Source: Deltaproteobacteria bacterium (GTDB lineage Bacteria > Desulfobacterota > Syntrophia > Syntrophales > UBA2210). From it: a stretch of DNA of 41,802 nt. The notes under the pieces were generated by a model. That model had not been told where the DNA came from. It made no database searches and was given only the letters and a program-made list of their open reading frames with translations. Positions 17,091 to 25,635 of this stretch are shown piece by piece; position 1 is the first letter of the stretch; each line of letters starts with the position of its first letter. The stretch is taken from NCBI GenBank assembly GCA_026388515.1, contig JAPLJO010000007.1, positions 1 through 41,802 of the forward strand, read 5' to 3'. The translations under genes were made by a program, and so were the position numbers.

Positions 17091-18287
17091 ATGGCAACAC
17101 TCTTCGATACCACCCGAATAAAGAGTATGGAACTCAAGAACAGGTTTGTCCGTTCCGCCACCCATGAGGGCATGTCCGATGGCGACGGGTATCCCACGCC
17201 AAAACTCCTGAACCTTTACGAGAGACTTGCGAAGGGAGGGGTCGGTCTTATCATCACGGGCTTTGCCTCTGTGTCACGGGACGGGAAATGCATGTTCAGC
17301 GGGATGCAGGGGATTGACAGCGACGGCCATATTCCGAAATACCGCGAGCTTGTCGACCGGGTGCACGGGGCGGGCGCGAAAATCGCCATGCAGATTGCAC
17401 ACTGCGGCAGGCAGACCCATCGGGATGTCATCGGCGTGCAGCCGATCGCGCCCTCGCGGGTGCTGGACACCTCGACCCTCGTAATGCCCCGTGAGATGAC
17501 CGAAGAAGACATCGAGCGGGTGATCGAGGCCTTTGCCCGCGCGGCATGGCGGGTAAGAGAATCAGGCTTCGACGCAGTCGAACTGCACGGGGCCCACGGG
17601 TATCTCATCAGCGGTTTCCTGTGTTCCCATACCAACAGACGAAAGGACCGCTGGGGCGGCTCAGTGGAAAACAGAATGCGGTTTGTCGCCGAAATATACC
17701 GGCGCTGCCGGAGGGCCGTCGGGGATGACTACCCCATACTCGTCAAGATAAGCGCCACCGACAGCATGAGGAAGGGGATCACCATCGGGGAGAGCGCCGT
17801 GATGGCGCGGATGATGAGCGACATGGGATTCGACGGCATAGAGGTAAGCTGCGGCATCGGTGAGGACAGATTCACCATGCTGCGGGGAGATCTTCCCGTG
17901 GAAGCCATTCTGCAGACCTGGGATATATTCAGGAAAAAGAATGTACTCTATCGCCTGACCATGAAACACTTCGGGAGAATGATCGTGCGTCCGATGGCCT
18001 TTACACAGGCATATAACCGGGAGGCGGCACGGGTAATCAGGGAAAGTGTCCGCGTGCCCGTGTTTCTCGTCGGCGGACTGACGGAACCGGCAGTCATGGA
18101 AGACGTCATTGCGAGCGGGGATGCCGACTATATTTCGCTCTGCCGCGCGCTCATCGCCGATCCGAAACTTCCGGAACGTATCAGAGGGGGCAGCAAAGAA
18201 CCGTCCCGCTGCATCCACTGCAACCTGTGCCTGGGATACCTGGGAACAAGGCCGGTCGCCTGTTATCACGGGAAGCTTCTCAGTTGA
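17091..18287 (+). CDS. Old-yellow-enzyme family NADH:flavin oxidoreductase, FadH-like N-terminal module with terminal Cys cluster
   Basis: MATLFDTTRIKSMELKNRFVRSATHEGM, HCGRQTH, FDAVELHGAHGYLISGFLCSHTNRRKDRWGGSVENRMRF, and CIHCNLCLGYLGTRPVAC at the C-terminus. Confidence 0.9.
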   Translation: MATLFDTTRIKSMELKNRFVRSATHEGMSDGDGYPTPKLLNLYERLAKGGVGLIITGFASVSRDGKCMFSGMQGIDSDGHIPKYRELVDRVHGAGAKIAMQIAHCGRQTHRDVIGVQPIAPSRVLDTSTLVMPREMTEEDIERVIEAFARAAWRVRESGFDAVELHGAHGYLISGFLCSHTNRRKDRWGGSVENRMRFVAEIYRRCRRAVGDDYPILVKISATDSMRKGITIGESAVMARMMSDMGFDGIEVSCGIGEDRFTMLRGDLPVEAILQTWDIFRKKNVLYRLTMKHFGRMIVRPMAFTQAYNREAARVIRESVRVPVFLVGGLTEPAVMEDVIASGDADYISLCRALIADPKLPERIRGGSKEPSRCIHCNLCLGYLGTRPVACYHGKLLS

Positions 18288-19347
18288 ATCCCGCCTCCAT
18301 CGTCTTCAATGCGGCCTTTTCAAGTATCTGCACGGCGAAAATCATCATCTTGAAACGCTCATCGGCCGTCTGCTTGTGGTAGAAACGGTAGTATATCTGC
18401 TGGGCGATGACGGCCAGGCGGAATAATCCGAAACAGTAGTAGAAATCTATAGAATCAAATTCAAATGCGTAGTTTTTCCGGTAGAGTTCGAGGAGTTCCT
18501 TCCGCGTCATCGAAAATTCAACTTCCGCGGGCATAAAGCGCATCAGGTGAACCTCCAGCGCGTCTCCGGCATCCACCTTGTAGGCAATTGCGTTCATGAT
18601 GTCCATGAGCGGATCGCCAAGGGTGGCCATCTCCCAGTCGAGGACACCGATAACTTTCGTGGGATTCTCCGCGTCCACAATCATGTTGTCCAGCTTGAAG
18701 TCGTTGTGGATGATGGTCGCCCGCGGGCGTTCCTCCGGGACATGGTCATGAATCCATTCCATAATATTTTCGTAGTCGGGTGCGTCAGGCGTGTGAGCCT
18801 GGCGGTACCGCTCGCTCCAGCCTTCAACCTGTCTTCGCACATATCCTTCCGGTTTTCCGAACTCAGCGAGGCCGACCGCCCTGTAATCGATTGAGTGGAG
18901 GGCCGCATGAACATTCACCATATCGGCAAGAAGCTTTCTCGCCTGATCGGTGGAGAGCATAAATCCCTTCGAAAATTCCCTTCGTATCACCATGCCCCGT
19001 ATCCGTTCCATGAGGTAGAAGGGACAACCGATGACCGTTTCATCCTCCGAGTACACAAGGGGCTTCGGACAGCAGGGAAAGACGGGGTGGAGCGCAGAGA
19101 GCACATTGAACTCCCGCTTCATGTCGTGGGCCGTTTTCGCCTTCCGTCCGATGGGCGGTCTTCTCAGGATCATCTCCTTGTCGCCGACCTGGACAAGGTA
19201 TGTCAGATTTGAGTGACCGCCGGGGAACTGTCTGATGGTGAGGGCGCCCGTGAGATCCGGGAGCGTATCCCTGAGGAAGGCTTCCACCTTCGAGGCATCC
19301 AGCTCTTCACCTTTTCGCGTGTCGCGTGCCCTGTCGATCCTGTCCAT
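18280..19347 (-). CDS. APH-family acyl-CoA kinase-like phosphotransferase (ACAD10/ACAD11-type kinase domain)
   Basis: IRQFPGGHSNLTYLVQVGDKEMILRRPP; catalytic IIHNDFKLDNMIVD and VIGVLDWEMATLGDPLMD. Confidence 0.88.
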   Translation of the reverse strand: MDRIDRARDTRKGEELDASKVEAFLRDTLPDLTGALTIRQFPGGHSNLTYLVQVGDKEMILRRPPIGRKAKTAHDMKREFNVLSALHPVFPCCPKPLVYSEDETVIGCPFYLMERIRGMVIRREFSKGFMLSTDQARKLLADMVNVHAALHSIDYRAVGLAEFGKPEGYVRRQVEGWSERYRQAHTPDAPDYENIMEWIHDHVPEERPRATIIHNDFKLDNMIVDAENPTKVIGVLDWEMATLGDPLMDIMNAIAYKVDAGDALEVHLMRFMPAEVEFSMTRKELLELYRKNYAFEFDSIDFYYCFGLFRLAVIAQQIYYRFYHKQTADERFKMMIFAVQILEKAALKTMEAGFN

Positions 19348-19495
19348 CGATGGTTCCTTTCTGCCGGGTGATCGCTATCGCCGCGTTACGCACGCATCCC
19401 CGCATCCGCCGCTTCGTATCAATCGGAACTTCGTTCACGAGCGGCGCGATATCATGCCGGCGGCACAGGCGAGTCACATGGGAATGCGGACGGCC

Positions 19496-20473
19496 TTATA
19501 CTCCTTCGAAGAATTTCTGGGGATTCTCAACGAGCATGGTGTTGATCTGCCCGTCGGTGACGCCCGCTTTCTTCAGAAGCGGGATGATGTTTTCGAACAG
19601 GTGCGTCGGTTTCCAGTTCGGCAGCACCAGCGATACGATATCGGCGACACCGGGTCTTCCCAGCCAGAAATTCACGAAGTCATGCGATAGCATGATCTGG
19701 CCGGTAAATCCCGATCCCAGAAGCCCGATGAGACAGGCGAGCCGCCGCTGGTCCTTGGGGGCTCCCGCGAGGCCTTCAATGCCGAAACGGTCAAAGGCGA
19801 TATAGACGCCTTTTTCCAGGACACGCATGAGGTAATCAATATCGGTGGAACCGCCGATATGTCCTATCATTATCTTCTTCGGATTCACTCCCTCGGCAAT
19901 GAGCAGGTCCGCCTGCTCCGGGCCCATCGTGCCTTCCTGGGTGTGGGTTATGATATTGATTCCGTCTTCCTTCGAGACGCGGGCCGCCGCCTTGAAGAAC
20001 ATTTCCTCATAGTGGGTAATGGCGCCCTTGCTGGAGGCGAGCTTGAAGACACCGGGCCTGATTCCCGTCTTCGCGATGCCGTCGGTGACTTCCTTCTTGA
20101 ACATTTCATATATCTGCGAGACACCATCCCCTATCTGGCTCCGGAGATGGAAATAGGCGGGGGCGCCTTCACCCTCGAAATAGTAGCCGCTCGCGCAGAT
20201 TATGTTGAGGCCCGTCTTTTCGGCGATCTCCTTCAGGATGGCCGGGTCGCGTCCGCATTCGTTCGGCGTGGCGTCCACAAAGGTGGCGACACCATGCTTT
20301 TTTATTTTTTCCGCCGTCTCAAGCCCCGCCTTGATACAGGCGTCCCTGTCGAAGGGGCCGAGCGTGACATCTCCCGACCAGCCGGGATACCCGAAAAGGA
20401 AGTGCTCGTGCATCAGTGTTTTTCCCAGTGTGTCCGTTGCCACCGGACCGAGTACCGTATTAACCTTTGTCAT
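19496..20473 (-). CDS. Phosphotriesterase-family amidohydrolase (possible lactonase)
   Basis: LGKTLMHEHFLFGYPG (HxH), GVFKLASS (Lys ligand), IITHTQEG, MIGHIGGSTD, MLSHDF; ggagg upstream of MTKVNT. Confidence 0.87.
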   Translation of the reverse strand: MTKVNTVLGPVATDTLGKTLMHEHFLFGYPGWSGDVTLGPFDRDACIKAGLETAEKIKKHGVATFVDATPNECGRDPAILKEIAEKTGLNIICASGYYFEGEGAPAYFHLRSQIGDGVSQIYEMFKKEVTDGIAKTGIRPGVFKLASSKGAITHYEEMFFKAAARVSKEDGINIITHTQEGTMGPEQADLLIAEGVNPKKIMIGHIGGSTDIDYLMRVLEKGVYIAFDRFGIEGLAGAPKDQRRLACLIGLLGSGFTGQIMLSHDFVNFWLGRPGVADIVSLVLPNWKPTHLFENIIPLLKKAGVTDGQINTMLVENPQKFFEGV

Positions 20474-20536
20474 GTTCCATCCTCCTTTATAATAGTCCAC
20501 CCCTGATTTCGGAAGGGACCTTCAGAGCCCGCCTTC

Positions 20537-22210
20537 CTACATCTTCTTCAGTTCTCCTTTTATGAGTTTTCCACCGGGGTTCCTGGGGAGCATCATCTGG
20601 CTGAACACCACGAAATCGGGCACCTTGTAATCGGCGATTTTCCCCCTGCAGAATTCCTTCACGTCTTCCTCGGTGAGTGTTTCGCCCGGCACCGCCCAGA
20701 CGACGGCCTTTATTTTTTCGCCCAGCACCTTGTCGGACACACCGACGACCCCCACTTCCAGAACCTTCGGATGCTGGCTGATAAGGTTTTCCAGCTCTAC
20801 CGTGTAGACATTTTCACCGCCCCTGCAGATCATGCTTTTTATCCGGTCGATGATGAAGGTGTATCCGTCGTCGTCCATATAGGCCACATCGCCGGTGAGA
20901 AACCACCGTCTCCCGTCACCGTCGGTGATGAAGCTCTGCGCCGTCTCATCGGGCAGGTTCCAGTAGCCTGGGCTGATGCTGGGGCTCGCGGCGAGTATCT
21001 GACCCGGCTTTCCCCGGGGTACGTCTTTCATGTTTTCATCCACAATCCTGAGACGGCTGTTGCCGACGGTCCCGCCGACGCTGCCCGGCTTGGCGACGAT
21101 GGTTTCCGCGTCGCCCGCCATGAAGAGAAGCCAGCCCACCGACGCGCCCTCGGTGAATCCGTAGCCGTTTCCGATGCGGGCCTTCGGGTATTCCTTCGAG
21201 AGCTTGTGACAGATCTCCGGAGGCATGGGCGAGCCGCCCTGCATGATATAGGTGAGGTTGTTCGCTTTCACGAGGTCCTGGTACCGCGGCTGCAGGCCGA
21301 GAATCCAGTACATGGCGGTCACCATCACCGAGAAGTTGATTTTTTCATCGATGAGGACGTCGAGCACCTGCTGGGCATTGAACGTGGTGACCACCACGGA
21401 CTTTGCCCCCAGGAGGTTCAGGTTGACGAGGGTATGGAGCGTAGTCACATGGAAAAAGGGAGTGACGATAAGCTGCCGCCAGTCGGAAACCATGGTGTCG
21501 GGATCGAAGATTTTTCTCATCGAGTTTGTGCAGTTCATCGCATTGTTTACCACGGCGCGATGAAGCGTGATGGTGCCTTTCGGCCTTCCCGTGGTGCCCG
21601 AGGTATAGATGAGGCTGCAGATATCTCCCTCGCTCACATCGACGAGAATCTCTCTCGGCGCCTTCTTCTCCATGAGTGCGACAAGGGGAAGCGCGTTGTC
21701 CTTCTTTTCCTTTCCTGAGACAAAGACATGCCGGAGGCCGGGATTTTTACCGGTGATGGCTTTCACATTGTCCCAGAGGGCGGCTTCTATCGCGGCGGCG
21801 ACGCAGCCGCTGTCCTCGAACTGGCGCTCCACTTCATCGCCGGCAAGCCGTGCGTTGATGATCACCGATATGGCGCCGATCTGCGAGAGCGCGAGGTACA
21901 TGACGAATGCCTCGGGGATGTTATTCATCATGATGGCGACCCTGTCGCCCTTTTCGATGCCGTAATCCTCCCTGAGCGCATATGCCACGTTGTTGACGAC
22001 GCCGTTGAACTGGTTGTAGGTCCAGCGCAGGTTAAAATCCGGGAAATAGAACATTTCCCTGTCGCCGAAGAGCGCAACGCCCTCTTTCATAAGTTCCGTG
22101 AGTGTGCCGTACCGGCATGCCCAGACATCCTGCAGTTCGTCGCGGAAACGTGTCGTAATGACCCCCTCCTGCGGCCACTCGAGAGGCGGTTTCATTTTTT
22201 TGTCTGCCAT
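20537..22210 (-). CDS. AMP-dependent acyl-CoA synthetase/ligase
   Basis: DICSLIYTSGTTGRPKGTI, GYGFTEGASVGW, RRWFLTGDVAYMDDDGYTFIIDRIKSMICRGGENVY, PRNPGGKLIKGELKK. Confidence 0.92.
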   Translation of the reverse strand: MADKKMKPPLEWPQEGVITTRFRDELQDVWACRYGTLTELMKEGVALFGDREMFYFPDFNLRWTYNQFNGVVNNVAYALREDYGIEKGDRVAIMMNNIPEAFVMYLALSQIGAISVIINARLAGDEVERQFEDSGCVAAAIEAALWDNVKAITGKNPGLRHVFVSGKEKKDNALPLVALMEKKAPREILVDVSEGDICSLIYTSGTTGRPKGTITLHRAVVNNAMNCTNSMRKIFDPDTMVSDWRQLIVTPFFHVTTLHTLVNLNLLGAKSVVVTTFNAQQVLDVLIDEKINFSVMVTAMYWILGLQPRYQDLVKANNLTYIMQGGSPMPPEICHKLSKEYPKARIGNGYGFTEGASVGWLLFMAGDAETIVAKPGSVGGTVGNSRLRIVDENMKDVPRGKPGQILAASPSISPGYWNLPDETAQSFITDGDGRRWFLTGDVAYMDDDGYTFIIDRIKSMICRGGENVYTVELENLISQHPKVLEVGVVGVSDKVLGEKIKAVVWAVPGETLTEEDVKEFCRGKIADYKVPDFVVFSQMMLPRNPGGKLIKGELKKM

Positions 22211-22315
22211 GGGTCCCTCCTTGGTATAGAAATGGTGATTGGTTGATCGCATATCTTTTTCGACGAACGAAAAAGATATGTGGGCAAGTAATCCTTTCGT
22301 CTATAAATGCTTCAC

Positions 22316-23203
22316 TTACTCCTTCTTCCGTGCGTCCGATCCCGCTTTTTTTACGTCGCCGAGGAAAAGCTTGATGATCGGCGATATCTCCGGGGGGTGC
22401 CAGTTCGTCTTCCGCGGATCTTCGTGCCACGTGAAGGGAAGATGAACCACCGTCCCCGGTTTTCGTGTCTCTTCAAATACCTGAAGGGCGCTCATGAGCA
22501 CTTCACGCTGACCCTTTATGTCATGGACCTCGCCGACCGGCCGCCCGAAGGGATACTCGATACCGGCGACACGGGGCATCCCCACCTTCCGTGCGAATTC
22601 GGGGACAGGTGTCAGTATCACCGTGACGATGCCGTCTGCCTCGAGGAAACGCGCAACCAGTCCCACGGACTGGCAGCAGAGCGGTCAGGCCGGCGTGAGA
22701 AGGACTGCGTCCACCCCTTCGGCGTGCATACGGGAGGCCACCTTCGGCATGGTTTCTTCGAGAAGTATCGTGGAGTTGAGTTGAAATCCGTAATAGGAAT
22801 AGGAAGTCGGCGCGAGCCTGCCGATGACGCCTTCTTTTTCAAACTCGCGGAAACGCGCAAGAGGCAGTATCACATTCATATCCTCTTTAATAAGGGCCGT
22901 GTTGACATGGAGGTGATTGACATCGATGTTCGCCTCCGTGGCGTCCCTCGGGATTTCTCGGTGCGTCGGATCACCCCAGAGCGGCTCTTTTTTCTCCCGC
23001 TCCATATCGAAGGGGGGATCCGATTTCATGCTGATGCCCGCTGACGTCATGAGGGAGAATGTCAGCTTCGAAAGGGGTCTGGTAAGGGTGGTCCATGGTA
23101 TATCACCGCTGAACTCTTCCGCGGGGATGTCCTTTTTAATCCAGGCACTGAGCGAGGGCGGCATGAAACGAAAGCCGTCGACGATTCTCGCGTAATTCTG
23201 CAT
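22316..23203 (-). CDS. Selenoprotein, glycine/sarcosine/betaine/proline reductase component B (GrdB/PrdB)-like family, read through one in-frame UGA (Sec)
   Basis: Track ORFs 22685..23212(-) and 22316..22666(-) are in the same frame, separated by TGA at complement(22685..22687). Joined sequence ...GVDAVLLTPA-U-PLCCQSVGLVARFLEADGIVTVILTPVPEF. Hairpin CCAGTCC-GTG-GGACTGG starts 11 nt after UGA. RBS GGAGG before ATG 23203. Confidence 0.88.
22657..22673 (-). promoter_or_regulatory. Bacterial SECIS-like hairpin
   Basis: Minus-strand CCAGTCC GTG GGACTGG, perfect 7-bp stem; apical loop begins 18 nt after the UGA and has G at loop position 1. Confidence 0.7.
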
Positions 23204-23260
23204 GATGAGCACCTCCGTTCGATGATGTGTGTGGACGTGGGAGAAGAGAACAACGATGGA

Positions 23261-23289
23261 AGAATATGAAAATGACGAGTGTCTGTCAA
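23261..23289 (-). promoter_or_regulatory. Putative sigma-70-type promoter of the minus-strand selenoprotein/ligase/phosphotriesterase/kinase genes
   Basis: Minus strand TTGACA (23284-23289), 17-nt spacer, TATTCT (23261-23266), about 60 nt upstream of ATG 23203. Confidence 0.6.
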
Positions 23290-23363
23290 TGTGAAAGTCG
23301 TGACCATGAAACGGGTATTCAAACGGCTCAAAAAAATATTTGACAGGAATTCGAATTTATTTT

Positions 23364-23385
23364 ACTGAATGAACGTTCATTCAGT
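23364..23385. promoter_or_regulatory. 22-bp perfect palindrome, probable TetR-family operator
   Basis: ACTGAATGAACGTTCATTCAGT equals its own reverse complement. Located 44 bp upstream of the TetR gene start in the divergent intergenic region, 18 bp after a TTGACA. Confidence 0.8.
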
Positions 23386-23428
23386 GACAGGCAGCGGATT
23401 GCCGCCGTCATGTTCCAGGGTTCAGGTC

Positions 23429-24082
23429 ATGGTTGTGAAGAATAATGGAAGAAAAATCGGCAAAGATGAGACAAGGGAGAAAATCATCCGGGCCGCAAAG
23501 GATCTCTTCAGCAGAAAGGGGTATCACAAAACCTCGGTGCGGGACATCGTTCGGGCCGTCGGGATGTCAGCGGGGTCGGTGTATGTTCATTTTAAAAACA
23601 AGCAGGACCTTTTTGAGGAAATCGCCACACGCAACGTTGAAGAACTCCGGATCATGCTGAAGGAAAAGAGACGCACAAGCCGCTCCGACGACATTCCGGA
23701 AAGACTGGAAAAGGTGAGGGAAACATACAACATCTTCTTTGATTATGTCGACGAACATGCCAATCAGTTCCTTACGATGATTCGCGGAGGCTTCGGCGTG
23801 GACGAACGGGTCGATGAAGATACCTGGCGCTGGTTCAGTTCATTTGCGAACGACCTTGCCGAAGATTTTCAGATATGGAAGCGCAAAGGAATAATCAGCG
23901 GATTCAATCCGGTGCTTCTGGGACATGTAGTTGTCGGCATGTCGAACCAGGTCGCCCATTGCTATCTCGTGGAAAAAAAGTTCACCCGCGAAGAAGCCAT
24001 TGAAGCGCTCATTACGATCAACAGGGCCATATTTTTCAGCTATCTCACGAAGAAGGGGAAAGAAAAACTGGGCATACAGTAA
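23429..24082 (+). CDS. TetR/AcrR-family transcriptional regulator
   Basis: HTH: REKIIRAAKDLFSRKGYHKTSVRDIVRAVGMSAGSVYVHFKNKQDLFEEIA. Confidence 0.93.
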   Translation: MVVKNNGRKIGKDETREKIIRAAKDLFSRKGYHKTSVRDIVRAVGMSAGSVYVHFKNKQDLFEEIATRNVEELRIMLKEKRRTSRSDDIPERLEKVRETYNIFFDYVDEHANQFLTMIRGGFGVDERVDEDTWRWFSSFANDLAEDFQIWKRKGIISGFNPVLLGHVVVGMSNQVAHCYLVEKKFTREEAIEALITINRAIFFSYLTKKGKEKLGIQ

Positions 24083-24119
24083 CGATAGCGGGCAGTACAC
24101 CGCAGAGAAGGAGGGGACC

Positions 24120-25622
24120 ATGGTACTGAGCCACGAATTCAAGGTGCTTCTGGAGAGGGAGCCCAAATTCATCGACATCATGTGCAGCCTCGAGGCGACG
24201 GCGCGTCAGCCGAAGGGGATAATCAACGAGACGAAGGAAGTGGTGGCCATCGCACGGAAATTCAACGACGAGGTGGTGAGACCCTACGCGCTCGAACTCG
24301 ACAGGCTTAGGACGGAAGACCCCGAATTTCTTCCCTGGGAGTTCGTGAAAAAGGCGAACGAGTGGGGCTTCTATACCATGTGGATTCCAAAAATCTTCGG
24401 GGGGAAGGGCTACTGCATGCCCTCCATGTCATATTTCATCGAAGAAATCGGATCCGCCTGCCTGGCCATGGCGAATCTCATCGGCGTCCACTACCTCGGC
24501 TTTGCCACACTCACCGCCACCTGGAACATGCGCCTCGTGAACAGGCTCGCGCGGGAGGTGGCGAAAGGCGAGAAGACGGGTGCTCCCTGCCTCATTTCAC
24601 TTGCCATAACCGAACCGGGCGCGGGTACCGACGTGGAAGAGATAGACCTCATCGACAAGGGAAAAATCACCTGTCACGCCGGAAAGGTGAAAGGCGGGTA
24701 CGTGGTAAACGGGAGCAAGGTATTCATCTCGAACGGCCATATCTCCGCGTGGCATATGCTGATCGCCTATAGCGATCTGAAACGTCCCTCGGATACGCCT
24801 GTGGTGCTCGCTGTTCCCACCGGTGCGAAGGGGTTTTCCTTCGGACGCCAAGAGCACAAGATGGGCCAGAAGGGATGTCCCGCCAGCGAGCTTATCTTCG
24901 AGGACTGTTTCATCCCCGATGAACTGGTCGCCATGGATGATGAGCAGTGCCGCGGCCTCTCCCGGAAAACACGGGAGGCAACCATGCAGGTGATTGATTA
25001 CGTAGTCTCCGTCACCCGGGCCGGTGTCGGCGCCTTCGGCACGGGTGTCGCCCGCGGGGCCTTCGAGGAGGCGCTAAAATTTGCCGGTGAGACGGAGGTG
25101 GACGGGAAACTCCTCATCAACCACGAATGGGCGCAGTGCATGCTTGCAGAGATGTACAAGAACGTGACCATCGCCCGGCTCTGCTACGTGGAAACCAATT
25201 ACGCCAACGGCATGTACGGCTTTTTCAAGACCCTCCAGATGAAACCCATGTACTACTGCGCGAAGATGCTGCCGAAGTTTTACATAGACCTTGTCATTGC
25301 CCCCCTGATGAGTAAGCATTTTATGACAAAACTCATGCGGAAAATTGGTCTTGACGGACAGAAAGATGAAGAAATTCACCGCACCTCGGGATGGGCGTCC
25401 ATCGCGAAGGTGGTAGGAACCGATGCAGGCATCAGGAACTGCCAGCTCGCGCTGGAGATGATGGGTCAGGCGGGGCTGCGCCAGGATAGAGTGGCGGAGA
25501 AACACCTCAGGGATTCCAAGCTTCTCCAGATATACGAAGGCACGAACCAGCTCAACCGCCTGAATATTTTCAAGTGCCTGATTGCGCGGTCCTGTCCGCA
25601 GGCCGTGGTCTTCGATGAATAG
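24120..25622 (+). CDS. Acyl-CoA dehydrogenase, about 500 aa
   Basis: LISLAITEPGAGTDVEE, VVNGSKVFISNG, MGQKGCPASELIFEDCFIPDELV, KLLQIYEGTNQLNRLNIFK; RBS gaaggagggg. Confidence 0.92.
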   Translation: MVLSHEFKVLLEREPKFIDIMCSLEATARQPKGIINETKEVVAIARKFNDEVVRPYALELDRLRTEDPEFLPWEFVKKANEWGFYTMWIPKIFGGKGYCMPSMSYFIEEIGSACLAMANLIGVHYLGFATLTATWNMRLVNRLAREVAKGEKTGAPCLISLAITEPGAGTDVEEIDLIDKGKITCHAGKVKGGYVVNGSKVFISNGHISAWHMLIAYSDLKRPSDTPVVLAVPTGAKGFSFGRQEHKMGQKGCPASELIFEDCFIPDELVAMDDEQCRGLSRKTREATMQVIDYVVSVTRAGVGAFGTGVARGAFEEALKFAGETEVDGKLLINHEWAQCMLAEMYKNVTIARLCYVETNYANGMYGFFKTLQMKPMYYCAKMLPKFYIDLVIAPLMSKHFMTKLMRKIGLDGQKDEEIHRTSGWASIAKVVGTDAGIRNCQLALEMMGQAGLRQDRVAEKHLRDSKLLQIYEGTNQLNRLNIFKCLIARSCPQAVVFDE

Positions 25623-25635
25623 AAAGGAGGCTCCC

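Noticed and set aside
20771-21718. Plus-strand 315-aa ORF opposite the acyl-CoA ligase
   Set aside because: Antisense to a gene with intact AMP-binding motifs; no family-like signature.
22685-22687. Interpretation of the TGA as a nonsense mutation or frameshift making a pseudogene
   Set aside because: Frame is unchanged on both sides, sequence is coherent throughout, the position suits Sec in the GrdB-like family, and a SECIS-like hairpin follows at the right distance. It cannot be fully excluded without homologue alignment.
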